A stretch of 64,000 nucleotides of DNA from NCBI RefSeq assembly GCF_000744775.1, contig NZ_JQMP01000003.1, positions 930,001-994,000 on the forward strand, read 5' to 3'. Positions 1 through 11,400 of the stretch are shown piece after piece; position 1 is the first letter of the stretch; each line of letters opens with the position of its first letter. A program made the translations under genes and the position numbers. The notes beneath the pieces were generated by a model. It did not search any database and had not been told where the DNA came from. It was given only the letters and a program-made list of their open reading frames with translations. Source of the DNA: Thermorudis peleae. GTDB lineage: Bacteria; Chloroflexota; Chloroflexia; Thermomicrobiales; Thermomicrobiaceae.

Positions 1-1811
1 AGCTGGCAGATGGCGCCCCGCAGCCGCAGCGCCCGGTAGAACTGGATCGATTCGCTGACGGCCACGCGCGGGTCGTCCTCGCCGTGCAGGATCAGCAGCG
101 GCGTGGTCACTTGATTGACGTAACGGATCGGCGAGCGCTGCCAGTAGGCGTCGGGGATATCGGCCGCTGAGGCGGGGAAGTAGGAGAGATTCGCGCGGGG
201 GATATCGCCCAGGTAGTTATCGCTGATGAGGTTGCTCAGCCCTGCGCCCATCACCGCTGCCTTGAACTGGTCGGTCTGGGTGACAGCCCAGGCGGTCAGG
301 TAGCCGCCCCAGCTCCAGCCAGCGACCCCAAGCCGCTCTGGATCAGCAATGCCACGCTCAACCAGCGCCCGTACGCCTGTCAGCACATCGCGGAGTTCCC
401 CGCCGCCGACGTCGTCGAAAATGGCGTTCGTCCAGGCACTGCCGCGGCCGGTGCTCCCGCGCGGGTTCGGCAGCAGCACCGCGTAGCCCTGGGCGACGAG
501 CGCTTGTGCCCAGTCGTGCCAGCTCGCGGCGCACTCATCGCCCCAAAAGCTCGTCGGGCCACCGTGAATCTGCACGACCAGCGGCAGCCGTTGCCCAGGC
601 TGGGCCGATGGTGGACGAAACAGGAGGCCCTCGACGGTGACGCCAGGGTCGCTCTCCCAGGTGATCCGCTCGCCCTTCATCATCCCAGCCTCGATCTCGG
701 GGTGGAACACGGTCAGCCGCTGCCCGGGAGTTCCTGGCTCAGCCAGCGACCAGCACCAGACGCCCGGCAGGTGCGCGCTGTCAGAGCAGATGGCGGCGAG
801 CCGTCCGGCGGCCGTGCTGACGACGCCGTGCACGACCCCGTGCGGCTCGGCGAGCAGCGTGCGTTCGCCCGTCCAGGTGAGCTGTTCGATACGCGCGGTC
901 AATCCGTTGACCACCGTCAGCGCCAGGGCCTCCCCACCGGCGAGTGGCGCAAGCCCCTCAGCTGTGCCGTCCTGGGCTGGGTAGAGGCAGACGGTCTCGC
1001 CGGTTGCGAGTTCGTAGCGATAGACGGCCTCGCCGCACACCACGCGTCCTGCTCGGGCGCGATAGGCGAGGAAGCGGCCGTCGGCCGACCAGGTCAAGTC
1101 CTCGGCCAGCCCGACGAGTGTGAAGAGCTGGCGAGCTTCACCGTCGACGGTGATGAGCCAGACGCTTGTCTCGCCGAAGAGGTCGTCGACCTTTGGCGAG
1201 GGCGTCGTCGCCAAGGCGAGGCGCTGGCCGTCAGGTGCCCAGGCATAGCTCCAGACGTGCACGTGCTCGGGCGAGCGCACCTGTCCCTGCTTTGTCTGTG
1301 GGTCGACCAGCCAGAGCCGCTGGAACTTCTCTTCGGTGTCCCAGACGTGCCAATCCTCACGTCGCTCGCGGCGCTGCCGTTCCTCGTCCGTTTCGGGCTC
1401 GACCATGAGCACGCTCAGCCAGTGTCCATCAGGCGACCAGTCCAGGAGGTCCAGCTCGCCCTGCTGGTCGAAGGCGCGGATCGCTTCGCCGCCGTCTCGT
1501 GGCATCACGTAGATGCTGCTCTTGCCCCGCTCGGCCCGGTCAGAGAGGAAGGCCAGGCGTTGGCCGTCGGGTGACCAGCGTGGACAGCGGTCATGCCACA
1601 TGCCGCTCGTGAACGGCCGAGGAGCTTCGCCGGACGTCGGAGCGATCCAGATTGCTGTTTCCCAGTGCTCGCCACTGCGGCTGACCGGCCGTCGCACAAA
1701 GGCGACCAGCGCGCCATCGGGCGAAAGGTGTGGCTCCGTCGGCCGGTCATGCGTCACACACTGCTCGACGGTCACCCCGGTCGCGGTAGCCTGTGCCGTT
1801 GCTTCGCTCAT
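1..1811 (-). CDS. S9-family serine peptidase (acylaminoacyl-/prolyl oligopeptidase type), 3' end outside window
   Basis: About 603 residues are visible, from the ATG at 1811 to the left edge; the C-terminal end lies outside. The protein is cytoplasmic by sequence, with no signal peptide. The N-terminal two-thirds carries beta-propeller repeats of the WSPDG type (for example PRWSPDGQRLAF and LDWSPDGHWLSV). The C-terminal alpha/beta-hydrolase domain starts near residue 380 and contains the nucleophile elbow GWSWGGY and the segment LILHGEDDPRV that carries the catalytic Asp; the catalytic His should lie beyond the edge. Family members cleave short or N-acylated peptides. The start is supported by an AAGGGG Shine-Dalgarno stretch directly upstream. 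It is divergent from the amidohydrolase at 1968. The strand and frame are certain; substrate specificity is not. Confidence 0.9.
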   Translation of the reverse strand, partial: MSEATAQATATGVTVEQCVTHDRPTEPHLSPDGALVAFVRRPVSRSGEHWETAIWIAPTSGEAPRPFTSGMWHDRCPRWSPDGQRLAFLSDRAERGKSSIYVMPRDGGEAIRAFDQQGELDLLDWSPDGHWLSVLMVEPETDEERQRRERREDWHVWDTEEKFQRLWLVDPQTKQGQVRSPEHVHVWSYAWAPDGQRLALATTPSPKVDDLFGETSVWLITVDGEARQLFTLVGLAEDLTWSADGRFLAYRARAGRVVCGEAVYRYELATGETVCLYPAQDGTAEGLAPLAGGEALALTVVNGLTARIEQLTWTGERTLLAEPHGVVHGVVSTAAGRLAAICSDSAHLPGVWCWSLAEPGTPGQRLTVFHPEIEAGMMKGERITWESDPGVTVEGLLFRPPSAQPGQRLPLVVQIHGGPTSFWGDECAASWHDWAQALVAQGYAVLLPNPRGSTGRGSAWTNAIFDDVGGGELRDVLTGVRALVERGIADPERLGVAGWSWGGYLTAWAVTQTDQFKAAVMGAGLSNLISDNYLGDIPRANLSYFPASAADIPDAYWQRSPIRYVNQVTTPLLILHGEDDPRVAVSESIQFYRALRLRGAICQ

Positions 1812-1967
1812 GCACCCCTTCCGTTCCATCCTGCATGCTTTGCTACGGAGAGTATCGACCGTCAGCGATGACCTGGCAAGCGGCCCCCTTTTCGCTCACG
1901 ACGTTCTCAGGTAGGCTCTTGACAGTCGGGCTGGCGAGCCGATCGGGAGCGATGAAAGGATAGGCGC

Positions 1968-3152
1968 ATGGACACTGCTGCCGTCTTACGCGAGCACCTC
2001 GCTGAATTCGTCCTGCTTGACCACCATTGCCATGCCCCGCGACGCCTTCGCCAGCGGCTGCAGCCTGAGCATTTGCGTCGCCCCTTCACTGAGAGCGGCG
2101 ATCCGGCCATGCTGGAACACGTGCCGCACACGGTTGTCTATCGCCTGCTGCTGCGTTGGCTCAGTGCCCTGCTGGGTGCTGACCCGACCGAGCAGGCTGT
2201 GCTCGAGGCCCGTGCGCAGTACGACGAGGCAGCGTACCACCGCCTGCTGGCCGACGACGCCCGACTTGGCCCCTGCTACGACGATTACCTTTTCGATACC
2301 GAGCGGTGTTACTCTCCCAGTGAATGGGCTGCGCTGCTCGGTCGGCCTGTTGTGCCGGTGATCCGCATCGAGACGGTCGCTGAGCAGCTGTTGCCCGAGG
2401 CTGAGTCCTGGGCTGACTTTCGTCAACGCTTCAGCCAGGAGCTTGCTGCGCGGGGCATCGAAGCGGCCGGGTTCAAGAGCATCGCCGCCTACCGGGGCGG
2501 ACTGGCCATTGAGCCGGTTGACCTGGTAACGGCGGAGCAGGCGTTCCGTGACGTGCGCGCTGAACTCGACGCCCTCAGGGTGTCATCGGGTGAAGCGGAA
2601 CGGTTGGTGCGTCCAGCGTTTCGTCTGACGCATCGGCCGTTCATCGATGCCCTACTCTGGGAGGCGCTTGAAGTTGCTGCTGAGCTGAGCCGGCCGGTGC
2701 AGGTTCACGTCGGCCTTGGTGATGACGACGTTGTCCTGCCGCAGAGCGATCCGACCCTCCTGCGGCCGATCTTCCGAGAGGCTCGCTATCGCCACGTGCC
2801 GATTGTCCTCCTGCACTGCTATCCCTTTGTCCGTCAGGCAGCCTATCTGGCCAGCATCTATCCGAACGTCTACGTTGATCTTGGGCTGACGCTGCCCTTA
2901 GCCGCGGGCGAAGGGGCGCATCTTGTTCGGACAGCGCTGGGGCTTGCGCCGGCGAGCAAGCTTCTGGCCTCGACCGATGGGCATGAGCTACCGGAGTTCC
3001 AGTGGCTGGCGGCACGACTGTGGCGGGAAGCGCTTGCGCAAGCGCTGGGTGGCCTGGTCGACGACGGCCTGCTCACGCTTGCTGACGCGCTTGAAGTGGC
3101 GGGGATGGTGCTCGCTGCCAACGCGCAGCGCATCTACCCGCCCTTGCGTTAA
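1968..3152 (+). CDS. Amidohydrolase family protein (amidohydrolase-2 type metal-dependent hydrolase)
   Basis: 394 residues. An N-terminal metal-binding HxH is visible in LLDHHCHAP, followed by VQVHVGLGDDD near residue 245, VLLHCYPF near residue 280 and a late Asp in STDGHELPEF near residue 335. These are the four ligand positions of the amidohydrolase TIM-barrel fold. The overall pattern resembles the stand-alone FluG-N-like amidohydrolases sometimes found beside glutamine synthetase-like genes, but no such partner is visible here, so the substrate is unknown. An AAGGA ribosome site lies 8 bases before the ATG. A TTGACA at 1919-1924 upstream lacks a convincing -10 partner. The stop codon lies only 23 bp before the degenerate end of the CRISPR array. 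Confidence 0.85.
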   Translation: MDTAAVLREHLAEFVLLDHHCHAPRRLRQRLQPEHLRRPFTESGDPAMLEHVPHTVVYRLLLRWLSALLGADPTEQAVLEARAQYDEAAYHRLLADDARLGPCYDDYLFDTERCYSPSEWAALLGRPVVPVIRIETVAEQLLPEAESWADFRQRFSQELAARGIEAAGFKSIAAYRGGLAIEPVDLVTAEQAFRDVRAELDALRVSSGEAERLVRPAFRLTHRPFIDALLWEALEVAAELSRPVQVHVGLGDDDVVLPQSDPTLLRPIFREARYRHVPIVLLHCYPFVRQAAYLASIYPNVYVDLGLTLPLAAGEGAHLVRTALGLAPASKLLASTDGHELPEFQWLAARLWREALAQALGGLVDDGLLTLADALEVAGMVLAANAQRIYPPLR

Positions 3153-3175
3153 CGCTCCGCGCTGGAGGGCGGCCG

Positions 3176-3341
3176 TTTTCAATCCCTCCTCGGTACGGGC
3201 AAAACCTGTCCGCGCTGCGGGAAGGAGCCCTGATCGTGCGGAGTTTCAATCCCTCATAGGTACGGGCAAAACGATGGCGACGCGTGGTTCCCCGCTCTCC
3301 GCGCGTGGACGGTTTCAATCCCTCATAGATACGGGCAAAAC
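3176..3341 (-). repeat. Degenerate leader-distal end of the CRISPR array
   Basis: The first repeat copy departs from the consensus at three positions (its first base as drawn on the plus strand, and positions 14 and 16). The third copy has one G-to-A change at position 18. Decay of terminal repeats is the usual sign of the old, leader-distal end and fixes the polarity of the array. Confidence 0.9.
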
Positions 3342-5370
3342 CCGGCACCGGCAGCTGAAGACGGGGAAGGAACTCCCCGTTTCAATCCCTCATAGGTACG
3401 GGCAAAACTGGAATATCGCCACTGACCTCGAGATCAACGACGACGTCGTTTCAATCCCTCATAGGTACGGGCAAAACCGCACATCTCGATGCCGTGATCG
3501 ACCACCTCCAGCAAGTTTCAATCCCTCATAGGTACGGGCAAAACATGGTGACCGCCGTCACGTTCACCGCGTCGTCAATGTTTCAATCCCTCATAGGTAC
3601 GGGCAAAACGTTGTTGCAGGAATTTCCTATGTCATTGAGGATATCGCGTTTCAATCCCTCATAGGTACGGGCAAAACACTTCGTCATTTCCTTGGAAGAC
3701 CAGGCGACTGGGTGTTTCAATCCCTCATAGGTACGGGCAAAACATCAAGCCTGGATAGACAACGTCCGTGCTGGGAACAGTTTCAATCCCTCATAGGTAC
3801 GGGCAAAACAAGTGGCGCCGGGAGTGTACGCTGACGCGCAAGGACGCGTTTCAATCCCTCATAGGTACGGGCAAAACTGGAATGGCAAGCGTCTGCTGCC
3901 CAACGGCGTCAAAGGTTTCAATCCCTCATAGGTACGGGCAAAACTTTCGGCATCGTATCCCCCCAACGTCCTAGTACTCATGTTTCAATCCCTCATAGGT
4001 ACGGGCAAAACCTGGGTCTCCGTTGTGCGCCAGCAGTCGATTCAAGATGTTTCAATCCCTCATAGGTACGGGCAAAACCCCTCGGCCAAAGTCGTCGACG
4101 ACGACAAGCAGGCGAGTTTCAATCCCTCATAGGTACGGGCAAAACGAACGTTGTTCCTCACGAAATCAGGCGTGCGGCCCTGTTTCAATCCCTCATAGGT
4201 ACGGGCAAAACGCGGCAGGCTGAACAAGGCTGCCGCAGAACTCCTGTGTTTCAATCCCTCATAGGTACGGGCAAAACCTCGCTCTTCATCCGGGTCGATG
4301 GGGTGCTCGCCGTCAGTTTCAATCCCTCATAGGTACGGGCAAAACCCGTCCGCTGCTTCCGCGGGTCGATGTAGACGAGGACCCCGGGTTTCAATCCCTC
4401 ATAGGTACGGGCAAAACCGTGGAGGCTGGCGCAGTCGGGGTGCTGACGCTCACCGGTTTCAATCCCTCATAGGTACGGGCAAAACCGGATGGATGCCTGG
4501 ACGGCAGGGTCACGCAGCCAGCGGGTTTCAATCCCTCATAGGTACGGGCAAAACATGGCAGCCCGGCCTGCTTCAGCATCTCGACGAGTGGTTTCAATCC
4601 CTCATAGGTACGGGCAAAACTCAACGGTGTTCCGGCGGAGGAGATGCGGCGGATGCACGTTTCAATCCCTCATAGGTACGGGCAAAACGATCTTCTGGCG
4701 GCCCAGCCGAACGGGCTGCCAGAAGTGTTTCAATCCCTCATAGGTACGGGCAAAACTCTGGCTGAGTCGCACGAATGGGGGGGTTGTCGTGTCTCTTGTT
4801 TCAATCCCTCATAGGTACGGGCAAAACTGTACAGCGGGGGCAGGGCGGTGAAGGAACGACAGGAGCACGTTTCAATCCCTCATAGGTACGGGCAAAACTG
4901 ATTGTTAGAACATCTTCGAGCGGGAAGTCTTCTTCAATGAGTTTCAATCCCTCATAGGTACGGGCAAAACGCCCGGCGACGACACCTCCTACGACACCGC
5001 GATGGGGTTTCAATCCCTCATAGGTACGGGCAAAACACGGGTGGCCGTCCTGGCTCATTGTCGCTGGCATGATCGTTTCAATCCCTCATAGGTACGGGCA
5101 AAACCCTCGAGCGAGCCTGGAGCCAGGCGGCTGCGAGGTCAGTTTCAATCCCTCATAGGTACGGGCAAAACAGAAGCGTGTCCTACCGATAGATATCCGG
5201 CGAGCGTGTTTCAATCCCTCATAGGTACGGGCAAAACGAACCACTGGACGACGTGTGGCTTCCCGTCATCGCGGGTTTCAATCCCTCATAGGTACGGGCA
5301 AAACATACGCCCATAGTCGTCGCACACGACGAGGAGGCGAGTTTCAATCCCTCATAGGTACGGGCAAAAC

Positions 5371-5492
5371 CTGAAGCCGGCGTCGTGGGTTGCCGATCTC
5401 AAGGCGGCGCTTGCGCAGATCGACCAGGACGCCGTCTTCCGTGCGCACCGGGCGCGGGTCGTGGAGCAGGTGTGGGATGGGACCACGCCGAT
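5371..5492 (-). other. Oversized 122-nt CRISPR spacer
   Basis: Between perfect repeats at 5341-5370 and 5493-5522 lies 122 nt where 34-42 nt is normal. No internal repeat remnant is visible. On the plus strand, the frame beginning at 5371 is open throughout and reads like real protein (segment DLKAALAQIDQDAVF), so it may be captured coding DNA. Fusion of two spacers with loss of the repeat between them is an alternative. Confidence 0.9.
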
Positions 5493-8400
5493 GTTTCAAT
5501 CCCTCATAGGTACGGGCAAAACGCAAGTTCAGGGCGCACGCAGTCTCTGCGTCGCCCAGGTTTCAATCCCTCATAGGTACGGGCAAAACTCCAGATATTT
5601 TCCCAGGTATTCTTGAGGTCCTGGAGTTTCAATCCCTCATAGGTACGGGCAAAACGAATAGCGGGCAAGAAACAGATCAATCGCCTCTCGAAGTTTCAAT
5701 CCCTCATAGGTACGGGCAAAACGTGCCGCGCGGATCTTGCTCGGACGCGAAGCAGAGGTTTCAATCCCTCATAGGTACGGGCAAAACCGTATTCTTGACC
5801 GTACTTGCGATCTCTTGTGCCTTGCGCTGGTTTCAATCCCTCATAGGTACGGGCAAAACGGCCGTCCTCAAGTCTCCGAGGACGGCCACATTGAAGTTTC
5901 AATCCCTCATAGGTACGGGCAAAACGACATTGAGGACGCGCTGGCGCAGATGCTGTTGGGCGTTTCAATCCCTCATAGGTACGGGCAAAACAACCACCTC
6001 TCCACCAACGAGGCTTTCGCCCTGGGCGTCGTTTCAATCCCTCATAGGTACGGGCAAAACGGAGAGGTAGTTCGTCCCGTTATACCCACCGACGGCGTAG
6101 TTTCAATCCCTCATAGGTACGGGCAAAACTGACCCACGTCGCTGGTTTCACGGCCTTGACAGCCTCGTTTCAATCCCTCATAGGTACGGGCAAAACGGAG
6201 ACTGCCCCCGAGCATTGGGAGTGAGGACGGTGGTGGGTTTCAATCCCTCATAGGTACGGGCAAAACGTGCAACCACAGTGTCAAGCCCCAGTCGGGGGGA
6301 TAAGTTTCAATCCCTCATAGGTACGGGCAAAACCGGGGCACAGTCGTGCTACAGTGTCCCTGGCGGAAAAAGTTTCAATCCCTCATAGGTACGGGCAAAA
6401 CTTTTGCAGGTCTGGTACGCACACGAATGGTACCAGAGTTTCAATCCCTCATAGGTACGGGCAAAACAACCGTAGCGGTCAACGTTCCCAATCTCGGTAA
6501 TCTGTTTCAATCCCTCATAGGTACGGGCAAAACCAGCTCGCCCGGCTCCTCGCAGCCATAGAGGCCGGGAAGTTTCAATCCCTCATAGGTACGGGCAAAA
6601 CCGAGAATCCGGTCGAGAAGACTCTTGGCGTCGCCAAGTTTCAATCCCTCATAGGTACGGGCAAAACTCATTCTCTCCCACGAACGCGCCGAGCGGATCG
6701 CGAGTTTCAATCCCTCATAGGTACGGGCAAAACGCCACACCTGCATTGCCGTCCCCCTTTCCTTCACTCGTTTCAATCCCTCATAGGTACGGGCAAAACT
6801 GCCGACACGCCCAAACTGGCTCTCATGCCAGAAGATGGCGTTTCAATCCCTCATAGGTACGGGCAAAACATGAGCCCGAGCGCGGCGATGGCAATCGGCA
6901 AGCCAGTTTCAATCCCTCATAGGTACGGGCAAAACAAATGCCGACGACTGGTGTGACTGTGGCGGATTCGGTGTTTCAATCCCTCATAGGTACGGGCAAA
7001 ACGAAGATAGCCGTACCCTGGATGCCGCCGTGCTTCCTGTTTCAATCCCTCATAGGTACGGGCAAAACCGCGAGCGCCCAGTCCAGAAGAACACGGGCGA
7101 GGGCCCGTTTCAATCCCTCATAGGTACGGGCAAAACTCGGGCCCGAACAAAGAGCCCTATCGGTTGCTCGAGTTTCAATCCCTCATAGGTACGGGCAAAA
7201 CCGAGCTTCTTGGTACCCGAGTAGAGGCCGCTCGCCATGTTTCAATCCCTCATAGGTACGGGCAAAACCCGCGCAGGCCGGGCACATTGGCCGCCCGGCG
7301 ACCGTTTCAATCCCTCATAGGTACGGGCAAAACTTTGCCACGCTCACGCCGACTGACACGGGGAATATGTTTCAATCCCTCATAGGTACGGGCAAAACTC
7401 CAGCCACCGTGAGGGTTACCGTTGCTGGCGAGCCGCGTTTCAATCCCTCATAGGTACGGGCAAAACCGAGAACATCGTATCGAGCTGCGTCTCCATGCGG
7501 GGTTTCAATCCCTCATAGGTACGGGCAAAACGGATTGTGACGGAGTGCTGGTGGTTCGGGATCGACAGTTTCAATCCCTCATAGGTACGGGCAAAACATG
7601 AGCCCGAGCGTGGTGATGGCAATCGGCAAGCCAGTTTCAATCCCTCATAGGTACGGGCAAAACCCGCGCTCGGCGTCGAGCCGAACGCGATCGCCTGGCC
7701 GAGTTTCAATCCCTCATAGGTACGGGCAAAACCCGCCCACTTCCTGGTCGGCCGCGACGGACGCGTCGCCGTTTCAATCCCTCATAGGTACGGGCAAAAC
7801 TCTGGTACTCGAGCCGATCCGCCCCCTTCGGAGTGTCGTTTCAATCCCTCATAGGTACGGGCAAAACCTGGCCAAGTATCGGTCATGAATTTCCCTGACC
7901 AGTCATGGTTTCAATCCCTCATAGGTACGGGCAAAACGGAAGTACCTATACGTGGAGGCTTGCCATCAGACCAGTTTCAATCCCTCATAGGTACGGGCAA
8001 AACAGGGAGAAGAACGGCCATGACTGACGTGGAAATCGCGTTTCAATCCCTCATAGGTACGGGCAAAACGGCAATGGGGCGCACAGATGTTGTCTGCCCC
8101 GGCGACTGTTTCAATCCCTCATAGGTACGGGCAAAACCGATACGCCGGGTATCCCACGGGCGCGTTCTGAGCATGGGGTTTCAATCCCTCATAGGTACGG
8201 GCAAAACTCTCCCCAGCGGCGGTGCCAGCGCCGCTGGGGGTCATCGTTTCAATCCCTCATAGGTACGGGCAAAACCCCGGGGGCGTCGTGTCTGGTGTCG
8301 CCGGAGGGAAGTTTCAATCCCTCATAGGTACGGGCAAAACGGGGAGGTGTTCGATCGCCCCGAACCGCTTGGCCACGTTTCAATCCCTCATAGGTACGGG

Positions 8401-11400
8401 CAAAACGATCGCCGCAGCACTCGACCTCCCCCAGGCAACGGTGTTTCAATCCCTCATAGGTACGGGCAAAACGCGCGTCCAGCTGAACAACGCGGCGACG
8501 GCCCTGACGCGGGTTTCAATCCCTCATAGGTACGGGCAAAACTCGCGCCGCTCGTCCCGGCGAACACCCCGGCCTGCATCAGGTGTTTCAATCCCTCATA
8601 GGTACGGGCAAAACACGAGGGACGGGCTCTTGCATATCGCCCACGCGTCTGGCGTTTCAATCCCTCATAGGTACGGGCAAAACCGAGGGGCAGTTACAGC
8701 GCGTGATGTACTTCTGGGTGGTTTCAATCCCTCATAGGTACGGGCAAAACACGTATGCTGGGTCACTGTCCATCGTCGGCCTCCTTCGTTTCAATCCCTC
8801 ATAGGTACGGGCAAAACGACCGGGGCGAAGAGCGTCTCGCTGTCGTAGTCGTGTTTCAATCCCTCATAGGTACGGGCAAAACCCTGACGCTCACCAGCTT
8901 GCTCTCCGACGCCGAGGACCTCGTTTCAATCCCTCATAGGTACGGGCAAAACTTGGAGGCGAGCCACTGGCGGCCGCTCCTCTGCCGTGTTTCAATCCCT
9001 CATAGGTACGGGCAAAACGGCCGCCATTCCCGAACGACCGCGCGCGGACGAAGGTTTCAATCCCTCATAGGTACGGGCAAAACGTGCCACTCACCTGGAG
9101 TTCCACGGTGAAGGTGAGGTTTCAATCCCTCATAGGTACGGGCAAAACTGGAGGTCTGGACACCATGAAGAAGGATGTCGAAAAGTTTCAATCCCTCATA
9201 GGTACGGGCAAAACGCGGAAGGTGCCGTCTGGCGCCGTGTAGGCAAGTGGCGTTTCAATCCCTCATAGGTACGGGCAAAACCCAGGAAATGTCGTCCCCG
9301 CCAATCGCCGCTTGCTGGGTTTCAATCCCTCATAGGTACGGGCAAAACGAGCACCCACTCGGCGACGTCGCCGAGTGGCACGAGTTTCAATCCCTCATAG
9401 GTACGGGCAAAACGATGACAGCGCACGCGGCGTGGTCGGCGGAATTGCGCTGTTTCAATCCCTCATAGGTACGGGCAAAACGATGCGCCGCCCACGGCGT
9501 ACCCACGCTGTGCCGAGTTTCAATCCCTCATAGGTACGGGCAAAACGCCGGGGGGTATTGACAATGGAATATGGCGGGTGCTAGTTTCAATCCCTCATAG
9601 GTACGGGCAAAACTGGGCCGACCTGGGTGAGTTGCTCGACTGTCTGGTTAGTTTCAATCCCTCATAGGTACGGGCAAAACTCAAGCCCCCTGGCGATCGA
9701 ATCTGACCGCCAGGGGTCGTTTCAATCCCTCATAGGTACGGGCAAAACTCCTCGAGCACCTGCAGACCGTCATCACCGACCTCGAGGTTTCAATCCCTCA
9801 TAGGTACGGGCAAAACACAGCCTCACACGTCACTCCGTACCGCGCCAAACGGCGGTTTCAATCCCTCATAGGTACGGGCAAAACGTTCATGCTCATGACG
9901 GGACTGCGGCCGGGAGAAGGTTTCAATCCCTCATAGGTACGGGCAAAACGTCCTGCGCATCTGTGAACGGTACGGCCTTGACCCGCTCCTGTTTCAATCC
10001 CTCATAGGTACGGGCAAAACAAAGGATCGGTCTCCCATGATGACAGATGACGGTGGTCGTTTCAATCCCTCATAGGTACGGGCAAAACCGCCAAGCGCAT
10101 CGAGATCGCCGATACGCCAGGCGCCAGTTTCAATCCCTCATAGGTACGGGCAAAACGATGCCGACGGGAAGTGGATCGCGACGGCGAAGGTCGTTTCAAT
10201 CCCTCATAGGTACGGGCAAAACGCATGACCACGGCGAGCGGCACGATCGCCCGTCTCTGCGTTTCAATCCCTCATAGGTACGGGCAAAACTCCTGGACGT
10301 GTACGGTGCGACGCGCTGGCTTGGCAGTTTCAATCCCTCATAGGTACGGGCAAAACGCACTCCCCATTGGCGTTGGTACGGTCACCGTTGATGGGTTTCA
10401 ATCCCTCATAGGTACGGGCAAAACGGGAGCGCGGCGAGTTCCTCGTTCTTGAAAAAGCTTGGCTGTTTCAATCCCTCATAGGTACGGGCAAAACCCTCGC
10501 CGCCCTCATTGATGAGGCGCGCCAGCTCGCTGTTTCAATCCCTCATAGGTACGGGCAAAACATCAATGCCGCCGTCAAGCAACTCCGCGCCATCGGCGGT
10601 TTCAATCCCTCATAGGTACGGGCAAAACCATTCTCTCCCACGAACGCGCGGATCGGATCGCGAGTTTCAATCCCTCATAGGTACGGGCAAAACCGTGGCC
10701 AGTCATGTATCGGCCAGGAATTTCCAGGACGTTTCAATCCCTCATAGGTACGGGCAAAACTCGGGCCCGAACAAAGAGCCCTATCGGTTGCTCGAGTTTC
10801 AATCCCTCATAGGTACGGGCAAAACCGGGTGCACGATGCCAAGCCTGCACCCGAAGCACTTCGTTTCAATCCCTCATAGGTACGGGCAAAACCATGAATC
10901 GTGGCTCGGACTACAATCGGGTATGGCGTTTCAATCCCTCATAGGTACGGGCAAAACTGAGTCGGCGCTTCCAAGGTTGGCTTGGGTTGCCGAGTTTCAA
11001 TCCCTCATAGGTACGGGCAAAACCCATTGTCGTTCTCCCTTCGTGTTGCTGCATGAAACGGAGTTTCAATCCCTCATAGGTACGGGCAAAACTGACCGCC
11101 AAACTGGGTTATGGCCGTGATGACGGCCGTGTTTCAATCCCTCATAGGTACGGGCAAAACTCTGCCCGAATCGCCGTCACGACCTCGATAACATCCTGTT
11201 TCAATCCCTCATAGGTACGGGCAAAACGCCCTCGTGCTGATCGACGTCGATCGCGCGATTGCTGTTTCAATCCCTCATAGGTACGGGCAAAACTGTACGG
11301 ACACAGTGTCCGGACGCTGTGCACGAACACTAGTTTCAATCCCTCATAGGTACGGGCAAAACTGAAGGTCAATCCAGAACGGTTCTGGCAGTATCTTGAA

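Noticed and set aside
504-1574. A 356-residue plus-strand frame opposite the S9 peptidase
   Set aside because: It is an antisense shadow; the minus-strand frame has beta-propeller and GxSxGGY motifs.
7868-10730. Possible related spacers at 7868-7907 and 10694-10730, sharing AATTTCC and CAGTCATG words
   Set aside because: The words occur in different order and no single frame or alignment joins them.
10509-11120. Open frames through the CRISPR array that encode repeated FQSLIGTGKT, VSIPHRYGQN or FARTYEGLK
   Set aside because: SLIGTGKT looks like a Walker A motif, but every copy is the translated CRISPR repeat and the residues between are spacers. The frames stay open only because the repeat has no stop codon in several frames.
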